A stretch of 21,149 nt of DNA from Clostridiales bacterium (GTDB lineage: Bacteria; Bacillota; Clostridia; Christensenellales; CAG-138), in assembly GCA_031270585.1 (NCBI GenBank), contig JAISXK010000127.1:1-21149 (forward strand). The letters run 5' to 3'. Under the pieces are notes generated by a model, which was given only the letters and a program-made list of their open reading frames with translations, made no database searches and was not told the origin of the DNA. The position numbers and the translations under genes are program-made. Of the stretch, positions 6,548 to 13,836 are shown one piece after another. Position 1 is the first letter of the stretch. Each line of letters opens with the position of its first letter.

Positions 6548-7956
6548 AACACGCGCCGCCCTATGATGAAATTGCGTTGGTAATAGGCGGTATGGCTGTC
6601 GATCAATACCCGGCCCGCCGATGTGGCGGCGTGTATGATCTGGTTGTTGCCAAGGTAGATGGCCACATGCGAAACCCGGCTGCCGCCGTCGGATTTATAG
6701 AACACCAGGTCACCGCGCCGCAACGCGCCCATTGAGGTGACGGCCTGCCAGTCGGTGTATTCGCTAAAGCCTGCGGCGTTGTAGCGCTTTACGCTCACAC
6801 CCGCCTGGCGCAGGCTGTAATGCACCAGGCCCGAGCAATCATAGCTGTCGGGGCCCTCTTCGCCAAGCACATAGGGCTTGCCCAACTGCGCGGTGGCAAC
6901 GGCTATCATGGTTTCCGCTCGGCGGCTGTCGCTGGCCGGCGCTATGGTGGGCGCGGGCGTAGTTTCGGGTACGGGTGAAGCCGGATCGGGTGAAGCCGGC
7001 TCGGGCGAAGCTGCTTCGGGCGTTGCGGGAGAATCCACGATATCCGGGACGGCTGTCTCCGGGGCGGCATCCGCAGGCTTGGGCGTCGCTGCGGGCTTGG
7101 GCGTCGCTGCGGGTTTGGGGGTCTCCGCAGGTTTGGGGGTCGCTGCGGGCTTGGGGGTCGCCGCAGGTTTAGGCTTAGGCGTGGGCTTGGGCTTGGGCGA
7201 CGGGGTGGGATCCACCCTGTACTTTGCCTTTGGCGAGAATATTATATCGATATACTCCTGCGTCATAACAAGGTCGCCGGCGTCCATATTATTTTTTTTC
7301 GTAAACGCGGCCACGGCATCCTGTGTGGCCAGGCCGTAAAAACCATTGTCCTTGCCTTCGTAATAGCCAAGCTCGCTCAGCCTGCGTTGCATGCTTTTTA
7401 TATCGGTGCCCTTATCGCCGGGGCGCATGGCATATGCTATGGCGTCTTCGGCATACAAAAGCTCTTGCAGGCTTGCGTCGGCGATACCCGTTTGCCTCAA
7501 GCCATATGTGCGCTGAAACAGTTGCACGGCGCTTTTCGTCACCGTGCCGAAATAGGTGGTGGGTTCGTCATAATCAAAATAACCCAACTCCATCAACCGC
7601 GATTGCAGCGCGGCCACGCTGGGGTGATCGTTTTCAAACTGCAGCGTGGGAAAGGCCGCGCGCACGCCCACTATGGACGGCGGCGTCGCCGTGGGAGTGG
7701 GGATTGCGCTTGCCGCGCCGGCGAGCGTGGGAGCGGGGGTTGCGCCCACCGGCATGACGGGCGGCGTGGGCTGGGATGCCAACAGCGGCGCCGCGTAAAC
7801 CTCTTGCCGTAAACTGCCGCTGCGGTTTACCATAAGCGGGAGGAGCACGAACCCCGCGAGTACAAAACCGCACAGCAAAACAAGCCATACGCGCGCACGT
7901 TTGGCAAAGGCGCCGGTGTGGCGCGGCTTTTCGTTGGGGGGCGCGTGCTTGGCCAT
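6544..7956 (-). CDS. NlpC/P60 cell-wall hydrolase with two peptidoglycan-binding repeats
   Basis: A 470-residue envelope protein. Residues about 23-43 are a single membrane-spanning or uncleaved signal segment after a basic N-terminus. Two PG_binding_1 repeats follow (about 110-170 and 178-240; key patterns VAALQSRLMELGYF and IKSMQRRLSELGYY). Residues 241-345 are a proline-rich spacer, including KPAATP hexads. The C-terminal NlpC/P60 domain (about 347-470) has catalytic Cys374 in YDCSGLVHY, His430 in SHVAIYLG and His442 in IIHAA, so it should be an active gamma-D-glutamyl-diamino acid peptidase acting on peptidoglycan stems outside the membrane. The ATG at 7956 follows AGGGAG. A structured leader precedes it, and the radical SAM gene overlaps its 3' end. 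Confidence 0.94.
   Translation of the reverse strand: MAKHAPPNEKPRHTGAFAKRARVWLVLLCGFVLAGFVLLPLMVNRSGSLRQEVYAAPLLASQPTPPVMPVGATPAPTLAGAASAIPTPTATPPSIVGVRAAFPTLQFENDHPSVAALQSRLMELGYFDYDEPTTYFGTVTKSAVQLFQRTYGLRQTGIADASLQELLYAEDAIAYAMRPGDKGTDIKSMQRRLSELGYYEGKDNGFYGLATQDAVAAFTKKNNMDAGDLVMTQEYIDIIFSPKAKYRVDPTPSPKPKPTPKPKPAATPKPAATPKPAETPKPAATPKPAATPKPADAAPETAVPDIVDSPATPEAASPEPASPDPASPVPETTPAPTIAPASDSRRAETMIAVATAQLGKPYVLGEEGPDSYDCSGLVHYSLRQAGVSVKRYNAAGFSEYTDWQAVTSMGALRRGDLVFYKSDGGSRVSHVAIYLGNNQIIHAATSAGRVLIDSHTAYYQRNFIIGRRVF
7081..7170 (-). repeat. 18-bp tandem repeat coding KPAATP hexads
   Basis: Five tandem 18-bp units inside the NlpC/P60 gene encode residues 263-292, KPAATP repeated with one KPAETP variant. 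They form part of the proline-rich spacer separating the peptidoglycan-binding repeats from the catalytic domain. A second, shorter degenerate repeat of five residues (SPEPA, SPDPA, SPVPE) follows at roughly residues 317-331. Confidence 0.85.
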
Positions 7957-7973
7957 GTACAGTCTCCCTGCCG

Positions 7974-8031
7974 CCCTGGCATAGCGTGCGGATATTAAAA
8001 CCGGGTTTCATATCCGCGCACTATGCCAGGG
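7974..8031 (-). repeat. Long imperfect hairpin in the NlpC/P60 gene leader
   Basis: Two 22-nt arms, 7974-7995 and 8010-8031, are reverse complements with two differences (one C/A mismatch, one T/G wobble). The 14-nt loop itself contains AAAC-CGG-GTTT. In the minus-strand transcript it lies immediately before the AGGGAG ribosome binding site (7970-7965). Its distal arm also forms a competing stem, CACTATGC (8019-8026) with GCATAGTG (8031-8038). Confidence 0.85.
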
Positions 8032-8039
8032 CATAGTGT

Positions 8040-8077
8040 GTTAGTATATATTTCGGCAGTTTTTTGTATAAACTAAC
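8040..8077 (-). repeat. 11-bp inverted repeat in the NlpC/P60 gene leader
   Basis: GTTAGTATATA (8040-8050) and TATAAACTAAC (8067-8077) are reverse complements with one mismatch and a 16-nt spacer. They lie between the predicted promoter and the long hairpin of the NlpC/P60 gene, so they may be either an RNA stem in the leader or a protein-binding dyad. Confidence 0.7.
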
Positions 8078-8104
8078 GAAAAACGAAAAAAGTTACATTT
8101 GCGC

Positions 8105-8132
8105 GCTATACTTTGGCGCAATGGGGCGTCAA
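8105..8132 (-). promoter_or_regulatory. Predicted sigma-A promoter of the NlpC/P60-radical SAM operon
   Basis: On the minus strand, TTGACG (8132-8127), a 16-nt spacer and TATAGC (8110-8105). Transcription would begin near 8098, giving a 5' untranslated leader of about 140 nt that contains the inverted repeats at 8040-8077 and 7974-8038. The only close -35 match in this intergenic stretch on that strand. Confidence 0.5.
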
Positions 8133-8218
8133 CAGCAACAGCGCTTTTAAAAAGCGCGCCGGCAAACGCATACGGTTTGGGGGCAAAAAATTTAGCCGTA
8201 TATGGCGCGCGCATTCTA

Positions 8219-8227
8219 TGGTACAAT
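8219..8227 (+). promoter_or_regulatory. Extended -10 promoter of the ABC-F gene
   Basis: TGGTACAAT (8219-8227) matches an extended -10 element (TGn plus TACAAT). No convincing -35 lies 16-18 nt upstream, as is common with extended -10 promoters. It lies about 52 nt upstream of the first possible ABC-F start codon. Confidence 0.45.
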
Positions 8228-8278
8228 TTTAGCGCAGGGTTGTTTCATTAAGAAGCGGCGGCAACCACGCAAGCTTGT

Positions 8279-10234
8279 ATGGAGAAAGTGAAAAACAGGT
8301 ATCAGGCCATGGTGTTACTATCGGCCCATAAGCTTGGCATGGCTTATGGGGAGCGTAAGTTGTTTCAGGATATATCCTTTGACATAAGCGAAAAGGAGCG
8401 TATCGGGTTTATAGGCGCCAATGGCGTGGGCAAGACAACGTTGCTGCGCGTTTTATCCGGCGAGGAAACGGCGACAAACGGCGAGGTGCATCAATCGAGG
8501 CAACTTGGTATTGGCGTGCTGGAACAAACCCCGGCGCTACTTCCCGGTGAAACGGTACTCGATTTGGCGCTGCGGGGGTTTCATCCGCTTATGCGGATCG
8601 AACGGGAACTGCAGGCTGTGGCGGCGGCGATGGATAAACACGGGGCGCCATTGGATACGCTCATCAAAAAACAGCATGCGCTGCAGGAGCGTTACCAGGA
8701 TGGAGGAGGGTTGACATACCGCAGCCGCACGCGCGCCGTGTTGCGCGGGCTTGGCTTTTCGGATGAGTATATGACGCTATCGGCGCACGCGCTTTCGGGC
8801 GGGCAGCTAAATAAGGTGATGCTGGCAAGCCTGCTCATACGCGAGGCGTCGCTGTTGCTTTTGGATGAACCCACAAACCATCTGGATAACGCCGCCGTGG
8901 AATGGCTTGAGGCGTATCTGAACGACTATAAGGGCGCGTTTGTGGTGATCTCGCACGACAGATATTTCTTAGACCGGGTAACGAATAAAACCTTTGAGCT
9001 TACCCCCAACGGCTTTTTTGTATCCGAGGGCGGCTATACGCGGCATATCGAGCGGCGCTTGAGCGAACAGGAGTTTATCCGCCGCAAATACAACAATACC
9101 CAAAAAGAGATTCGCCGCATATATGGCATTGTGGAGCAGCAGCGCCGGTGGAACAGACAGCGCAATATCAAAACTGCGGAATCAAGACTCAAGCAGATCG
9201 AACGCCTGAAGGCCACGCTTATAGAGCCCGAGCGCCAAAGCGAGGCCGTGCATTTCACGTTCCGGGGAAAGGCGGTTGGCGGCAACGATGTGCTGCTTGC
9301 CGGGCATGTGAAAAAAGCTTATGGCGAACATGCGCTTTTTCATGATGTTTCGCTGCATATACGGCGCGGCGAGCGGGTGTTTTTGCTGGGCCCCAACGGC
9401 TGCGGCAAAACCACGCTATTAAAAATACTGGCGGGCAAAGAGGTTGCGGATGCCGGCGCGCATATGCTGGGCGCGGGCGTTAAACTTGCCTGTTACGAAC
9501 AAAACATGCGCTTTGCGCATGAAGAAAACACCGTATTGCAGGATGTGTGGGATGCTTATCCCAAGCTTTCGCGCACACAGGCGCACAATGCGCTTGCGGC
9601 GTTTTTATTTAAGGGCGGCGACGTTAACAAACAGATCTCCATGCTTTCCGGGGGTGAGCGCGCGCGTGTGCAGCTATTAAAACTGATGCTGTCGGGCGCC
9701 AACCTGCTTTTGCTTGACGAACCCACAAATCATCTGGATATCGCTTCGCGCGAGGCGTTGGAGACCGCGCTGGAGGAGTTTGACGGCGCGCTTTTGATGG
9801 TAACGCACGACCGTTACCTGGTAAACCGTCTGGCGGATCGCGTGCTCTATATGAGCGATGCCGGCATTATAGAAACGATGGGCGGGTATGACGCGTATAT
9901 GGGTGCGCTTGCAAGCGCCGCGCCCATGGAACAGGGCGCGCAGCCGTCCGGGGGCGATAGGCCCCAAAACGATTATCTGGCCAAAAAGGAGCGCCGGGCT
10001 GAGCTTGCGCAACTGCGCGGCGTGGTTTCCTCGCTGGAAAGGCAAATAGCACGCAACGAGGAGGAAATAGACGCCGTGGAAAAGCGGCTCATGCAGCCGG
10101 AAGCCCTTGAGGATTATAAAAAAGCGGCGGAACTTTCAACCTCGCTGGGGCGGCTGAAACAGGAGATTGCAAAGCTTTATGAAAGCTGGGAGCGGGCGGC
10201 GTCCCAGGCGGAAAAACTACGTGCGGAGGATTGA
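8279..10234 (+). CDS. ABC-F family ATPase (YdiF/Uup-like)
   Basis: A 651-residue soluble protein with two ATP-binding cassettes and no membrane segments, the layout of ABC-F factors that act on the ribosome E site in translation or antibiotic protection. First cassette: Walker A GANGVGKT (46-53), signature LSGGQ (172-176), DEPTNHLD (196-203). The basic linker (about 255-315) carries the RRKYNNTQKEIRRIY helix. Second cassette: GPNGCGKT (371-378), LSGGE (456-460), DEPTNHLD (480-487). Residues about 565-650 form a charged C-terminal coiled coil as in Uup or YdiF-type proteins. The start is uncertain: neither ATG 8279 nor ATG 8309 has a good ribosome binding site, but family alignment favours 8309 (MVLLSAHKLG). 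Whether it confers resistance cannot be told. Confidence 0.93.
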   Translation: MEKVKNRYQAMVLLSAHKLGMAYGERKLFQDISFDISEKERIGFIGANGVGKTTLLRVLSGEETATNGEVHQSRQLGIGVLEQTPALLPGETVLDLALRGFHPLMRIERELQAVAAAMDKHGAPLDTLIKKQHALQERYQDGGGLTYRSRTRAVLRGLGFSDEYMTLSAHALSGGQLNKVMLASLLIREASLLLLDEPTNHLDNAAVEWLEAYLNDYKGAFVVISHDRYFLDRVTNKTFELTPNGFFVSEGGYTRHIERRLSEQEFIRRKYNNTQKEIRRIYGIVEQQRRWNRQRNIKTAESRLKQIERLKATLIEPERQSEAVHFTFRGKAVGGNDVLLAGHVKKAYGEHALFHDVSLHIRRGERVFLLGPNGCGKTTLLKILAGKEVADAGAHMLGAGVKLACYEQNMRFAHEENTVLQDVWDAYPKLSRTQAHNALAAFLFKGGDVNKQISMLSGGERARVQLLKLMLSGANLLLLDEPTNHLDIASREALETALEEFDGALLMVTHDRYLVNRLADRVLYMSDAGIIETMGGYDAYMGALASAAPMEQGAQPSGGDRPQNDYLAKKERRAELAQLRGVVSSLERQIARNEEEIDAVEKRLMQPEALEDYKKAAELSTSLGRLKQEIAKLYESWERAASQAEKLRAED

Positions 10235-10237
10235 TGA

Positions 10238-11818
10238 ATGAAGGTATTGCGCTTTGGCCTGGGGATACGCTTTGACGTGATGGCGGGGGAGGATGAATCC
10301 GCCACGCCGGCACAGCTATGGGAAGAGATATTTTCCGTATTGACCACAAGCGACGTGAAGGGCCTGCATATCTATGGCGGGCATGCGCCCTACGAATCGG
10401 AGGATGCCTGCTACCTGTGCGTATTTACAAACGGCAGCCTCAAAGAGATGCGACTGCTTTATGACAAGCTCAGTATGGATGCCGGCGTGGGCATGTACCT
10501 GACGGCAAGCCATCCCTTCATACAAACAAACGCCCTTTTAAAGATCGAAGGGCTCGTCTATTACGGCGTGGTGCACGGCGACGGCAGTATTACCGGCGGG
10601 GACGAAACCCTTGCCATAACGGTGAACAAAAAGCACGGCAAGCGAAGGCCGCGGGGCAAGGGCATTGTGTTTTTACTGGCGCCCGGCCATTACGGCGCCA
10701 TGCTTTCAAGCAAGCAGGCTATCCGCCGGCTTACGATTGCGGCGCGCAATATATTCCGAGGCGTGCGCATATTGCCGCTGCCCATTGCGGATGGCGGGCC
10801 GGGCACGGTTGACGCGGTGCTCAGTTTCTGCAACGGCATACGCCGCACGGTGTACGTACCCGGCCCCGCCGGCGGCCAGATCGAGGGAAGCTATGCGGTG
10901 CTGCGTGGTAAAACCGCCGTGATTGAAATGCCTGCGGAGATGGCGCGGCAGGGAAGCGGGGGCGACAGCTTTGGCCTGGGCGTGTTGATTCGCCGCGCGC
11001 TGGATGAAGGGCTGCATGAGATCGTGCTGGGCTGCGCCGGCGGCGGCATTGCCGATTTGGGCCTGGGCTGCCTTTGTGCGCTGGGCGTAAAACTGCTGGA
11101 TGAGGACGGGATGGAGCTTGAACGGAAAAACCCGCAATACCGGGCGCTTGGCGGCATCGATACCGAGCTGATGCATGCCCGCGTCAAAAACACGCGCTTT
11201 ATATTGATGGCGGATTATTTAGAATCGTTCGACGCCGCCGCAGCTAGCGCCAAAGACCCCGGGACGCGCGCATTTTTAGGACGCCTGCGGGGCATATACA
11301 ATACGCATGCCGGGTACGATGTGTGCGCGCAAGCAGGCGGCGCGGCTGCGGGCGGGCTTGCCGCGACGCTGATGGCGTATTGCGGCGCTATGGTGCAACC
11401 AAGCGTGCAGGCGCTTTTCTGTGTCGCCGAAATGAGCAGAAGAATACGCAAGGTATCGCTGGTGGTTTCAGGCGAGGCGTACATTGCCCGCGCGGGTGAA
11501 GATAAAGACCGAAAACCGTCCCGCGTGGGCGGCAATGGGCCGTCGCCCGTAAAGGCGCTGCTTGCTTTGAGCGGCGAACACAATATCCCCGTGGCGCTGT
11601 TGGCGGGCGGGGCGGACGAAACGGAAAAGGCGGAACTCAACGGCCGGAATTGCAGTTTATTTATCACCGCGCCCGTGGATTTTGACGCCCATGAAAACGT
11701 GATCGGCGTTTACGACGACGCGGCGAACAGGATGTTCCGCTTTATCCGGCTGGGGCGTGAGATCGAGCGCGTTTCGGCGTGGAAAAGCGCAAATATCAAG
11801 GGAAAATACACGCGCTGA
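10238..11818 (+). CDS. Divergent glycerate-kinase-like protein with N-terminal extension
   Basis: A 526-residue protein in two parts. Residues about 142-460 resemble the class II glycerate kinase (GckA/GK_II) fold: PLPIADGGPGTVDAVL (181-195), VPGPAGGQIEGSYAVL then TAVIEMPAEMA, LCALGVKLLDEDG, GAAAGGLAATLMAYCGA (368-384) and VVSGEA. Residues 1-140 match no family I know. Motifs usually diagnostic of the kinase are altered: APDSFKGS-like appears as APGHYGAMLSS, the GGSATNDGG-like block as GCAGGGIADLGLG, and the GEGxxDxQT-like block as GEAYIARAGED. It may be a non-catalytic or altered-substrate relative. GGAGGA at 10225-10230 supports the ATG at 10238, only 3 nt after the ABC-F stop, so the two are co-transcribed. 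Confidence 0.72.
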   Translation: MKVLRFGLGIRFDVMAGEDESATPAQLWEEIFSVLTTSDVKGLHIYGGHAPYESEDACYLCVFTNGSLKEMRLLYDKLSMDAGVGMYLTASHPFIQTNALLKIEGLVYYGVVHGDGSITGGDETLAITVNKKHGKRRPRGKGIVFLLAPGHYGAMLSSKQAIRRLTIAARNIFRGVRILPLPIADGGPGTVDAVLSFCNGIRRTVYVPGPAGGQIEGSYAVLRGKTAVIEMPAEMARQGSGGDSFGLGVLIRRALDEGLHEIVLGCAGGGIADLGLGCLCALGVKLLDEDGMELERKNPQYRALGGIDTELMHARVKNTRFILMADYLESFDAAAASAKDPGTRAFLGRLRGIYNTHAGYDVCAQAGGAAAGGLAATLMAYCGAMVQPSVQALFCVAEMSRRIRKVSLVVSGEAYIARAGEDKDRKPSRVGGNGPSPVKALLALSGEHNIPVALLAGGADETEKAELNGRNCSLFITAPVDFDAHENVIGVYDDAANRMFRFIRLGREIERVSAWKSANIKGKYTR

Positions 11819-11851
11819 TAATTGCCGCGATAAATTTGCGGGCTTTATCCT

Positions 11852-12463
11852 TTAAGCCTCGCCGAAAGGGCGCCGCCTTTCAGATGTCCCCTCAAAGACC
11901 AATTGCGCGTAGGATTTTTGCGTGCACGCGTTTTGATCGATGCGCAGCAGCGACAGGAGCCGCGACAGCGTTTCGCCCGCCGCCGCCCCATCCTCTCCAT
12001 CCTCCATCATCAGTTCCAGCTCGATATAGCTTCCAAGCCCCTCCACCTCATCCAGGCAGATGGTGACATCCCCGGCGGCAATGCTTTCGGCGGCCCCGCC
12101 GCCATGGTATTTGTAATAGCCGCGTTTTTTTGAAACCGTGACGGATGGCCGGTAGCCCAGGCGCCGCAGTATGGCTTGCATATCCTCATACGACGCTATC
12201 CCGGTTTCAATCTCTTCCCTGGTTTTAGCATCCGCCTTTTGTTTGGGGCCCTTATATGTAATGTGGTTTTTCACGCCGCCATCCACGGATATGCGCGCGC
12301 GCAAACGCAGCGCCTCGTCGGTCTTTCTAAAATCCCGGTCGGGGCCGTTAAAGTATATATCTTTTTCATAGACCTCGCCCGCGCTTGCAAACCCCGCCTG
12401 CCGCAATGCGCGCGCGGTATCCCTAGGCGCGTCCACCCTGGCCTTTATTTCTACTTCCAGCAC
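11852..12463 (-). CDS. CYTH domain protein (class IV adenylate cyclase/ThTPase superfamily)
   Basis: A 203-residue CYTH-fold protein. The N-terminal ExExK signature is E3-V-E5-I-K7, and downstream charged strands (DEALRLRARI, HITYKGPKQK, KTREEIET, CLDEVEGLGSYIELELM) match the beta-tunnel that binds triphosphate and divalent metal. Members hydrolyse inorganic or thiamine triphosphate or, in CyaB, make cyclic AMP; the subtype cannot be decided here, although the short size fits CyaB-like or archaeal-type proteins. The start is GTG at 12463 with AAAGGA 8 nt upstream. It ends 33 nt from the convergent glycerate-kinase-like gene and lies 106 nt downstream of the PocR/GGDEF-like gene on the same strand. 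Confidence 0.88.
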   Translation of the reverse strand: MLEVEIKARVDAPRDTARALRQAGFASAGEVYEKDIYFNGPDRDFRKTDEALRLRARISVDGGVKNHITYKGPKQKADAKTREEIETGIASYEDMQAILRRLGYRPSVTVSKKRGYYKYHGGGAAESIAAGDVTICLDEVEGLGSYIELELMMEDGEDGAAAGETLSRLLSLLRIDQNACTQKSYAQLVFEGTSERRRPFGEA

Positions 12464-12569
12464 GCAAAATGTCCTTTCCTCCGCCCAAACCGTTTTACGC
12501 GTGTTACGAAAAAACTTTAAGGACCCGGCTTTAGGGGCAAAGCGGGCGGCAAACGCTCACCCTTCCCAC

Positions 12570-13457
12570 CTACATCCCCGCGTACTGCATCTCGGTTTGG
12601 CGCTGGTTTTCCTCCATGCGCCGCCTTGCAATGGTGAAGAGATTTTTTATATACGCGTCGCTATCCTCGAAGGGGATTTCGGTATTTTCCACGATGCCGT
12701 AGGCAAACAGAAAATGCTCGTTGTTGCCCGATTCAAGGCGCTTTCCCAGGCTTTCTTTGCTTTGCCTGATCCGTTTTTCCGCCAGAGTCCTGTTACAGCC
12801 GGGCAATATCACCACGATATTGCCATGCAGGTTGTCGATCTTATCATCATTGCGCACATTGGCTCTGATACACGCAGCGGTACTCGTGCGCAGCTCATCG
12901 CCAAATTGATAGCCGTATGCAGAGTTCGCATAGGCCAGCCCGTCTATACGCAGCATGACTACGGAAAGCACACGATCCAGCCGCTTTGCCGTTTGCAATT
13001 CTCTCTTTAAATTTTCAATCGTGTTGATGGCGTCGGGTTCTTCCTGTCGCGCGGCGCGGCCAATATATTGCGCCCGCTTTACCGATTGCGCTATGATCTC
13101 GCTTAGCGCTTCCAGGTGCGCAACAAATTGCGCGCGGGTTGCCGCCGCAGGTTGCCGCCCGTCCGGCGGTTGCATGACCCAGTTTGCGATCGTGACAGTA
13201 TCGAGCCTTACCGGTATGACAGTCAAGCCCGTTTCCGCTTCATGAAGCGCCTGATCCGCTGCGGCGCATCGTTTACACAGCGCCTTTATGGCAAGTTCGT
13301 CTTTCCAGGCGTCTGCGGATCCGCCGGGCGTCGTGATGGGCCTGCCCTCGGGCGTTGTGCATAACACCCACATGCCCGAAATTCTCGAGAAGCTATCCTG
13401 CAGCTTTTGCAGCGTATCGATGTTTACCGCGTGGGATAATTGATCATTCGCTTCCAT
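12570..13457 (-). CDS. PocR-like sensor with degenerate GGDEF domain
   Basis: A 295-residue soluble protein. Residues about 14-100 (LQKLQDSFSRISGMWVLCTT, GRPIT, CKRC, TIANWVM) resemble the PocR ligand-binding domain found in Bacillota signalling proteins. A helix follows, then residues about 162-285 resemble a GGDEF domain: LSVVMLRIDGLAYANSAYGYQFGDEL keeps the metal/nucleotide region, but the active loop reads HGNIV (211-215) instead of GGDEF. An RxxD motif, R202-N-D-D205, stands exactly five residues before it, where the c-di-GMP inhibitory site lies. It should not make c-di-GMP but could bind it. The ATG at 13457 is preferred over 13472 because GAAAGAGG lies just upstream of it. Confidence 0.75.
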   Translation of the reverse strand: MEANDQLSHAVNIDTLQKLQDSFSRISGMWVLCTTPEGRPITTPGGSADAWKDELAIKALCKRCAAADQALHEAETGLTVIPVRLDTVTIANWVMQPPDGRQPAAATRAQFVAHLEALSEIIAQSVKRAQYIGRAARQEEPDAINTIENLKRELQTAKRLDRVLSVVMLRIDGLAYANSAYGYQFGDELRTSTAACIRANVRNDDKIDNLHGNIVVILPGCNRTLAEKRIRQSKESLGKRLESGNNEHFLFAYGIVENTEIPFEDSDAYIKNLFTIARRRMEENQRQTEMQYAGM

Positions 13458-13465
13458 GGCAACCT

Positions 13466-13559
13466 CTTTCATAATCCGCCGGGTTCATATAGATACATCA
13501 TATGCGCGCCAACAACTTTCATAATCCGCCGGGTACGCATAGATATATCATATGCGCGC
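13466..13559 (-). repeat. Direct duplication of the upstream region of the PocR/GGDEF-like gene
   Basis: Segments 13466-13509 and 13516-13559 are a 44-bp direct repeat with four differences and a 50-bp period. Each copy holds, on the minus strand, GCGCGCATATGAT (a possible TATGAT -10, at 13502-13497 and 13552-13547) and an ATGAAAG. The proximal copy runs into the ribosome binding site of the downstream gene, so promoter and leader elements appear doubled. Confidence 0.85.
13469..13522 (-). CDS. Possible 17-residue upstream peptide
   Basis: Created by the duplication: ATG at 13522 of the distal copy opens a frame, MKVVGAHMMYLYEPGGL, that ends in a TGA overlapping the ATG at 13472 of the downstream gene (ATGA). 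There is no clear ribosome binding site for it, so translation is speculative. Confidence 0.2.
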   Translation of the reverse strand: MKVVGAHMMYLYEPGGL

Positions 13560-13578
13560 TATGCTTAGCCGAAACCGC

Positions 13579-13612
13579 CGCGCCAATGCTGCGGCCTGTG
13601 CGGATTGGCGCG
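13579..13612. repeat. 9-bp perfect inverted repeat between divergent genes
   Basis: CGCGCCAAT (13579-13587) and ATTGGCGCG (13604-13612), separated by 16 nt. It lies upstream of the duplicated region of the minus-strand PocR/GGDEF-like gene and 225 nt upstream of the MarR gene. It could be an operator for either; nothing identifies the binding protein. Confidence 0.6.
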
Positions 13613-13704
13613 CGATGTGGATTACTTATTATTATAACCCCGTCACGCGTATACGGGGCGCAATCTTTAAAATTTTTTGTCAAATTATCGTTAAAGTTTT
13701 AAAA

Positions 13705-13750
13705 GCGGGCGGTTTCTTGTTTTACACAACAATAAAGAGGGCCGTCCCGC
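13705..13750. repeat. Nested hairpin upstream of the MarR promoter
   Basis: GCGGGCGG (13705-13712) pairs with CCGTCCCGC (13742-13750) with a one-base bulge; inside it TTGTT (13717-13721) pairs with AACAA (13728-13732). Read leftward it is followed by TTTTAAAACTTT, which resembles a leftward terminator, but no minus-strand gene needs one here. Confidence 0.45.
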
Positions 13751-13781
13751 CTGATTTTATCGGTTAAGGGCAAAAGCCTAC

Positions 13782-13810
13782 TTGATTGAAATGCGTGTTT
13801 TGTTTATAAT
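13782..13810 (+). promoter_or_regulatory. Consensus sigma-A promoter of the MarR gene
   Basis: TTGATT (13782-13787), a 17-nt spacer and TATAAT (13805-13810), 27 nt upstream of the MarR start codon. The -35 is flanked by ACTTGA (13780-13785) and the start region by TCAAGT (13813-13818), a 6-bp inverted pair around the promoter that might be an autoregulatory site. Confidence 0.75.
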
Positions 13811-13836
13811 GGTCAAGTTGGGATGGGGGTTATGTT

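Noticed and set aside
8279..10234. ABC-F antibiotic resistance determinant.
   Set aside because: Linker and C-terminal coiled coil look like housekeeping YdiF/Uup-type proteins and there is no leader peptide or mobile context.
11819..11851. Terminator between the convergent glycerate-kinase-like and CYTH genes.
   Set aside because: Only a weak, bulged GCCGC/GCGGGC pairing is visible in the 33-bp gap, without a proper T tract.
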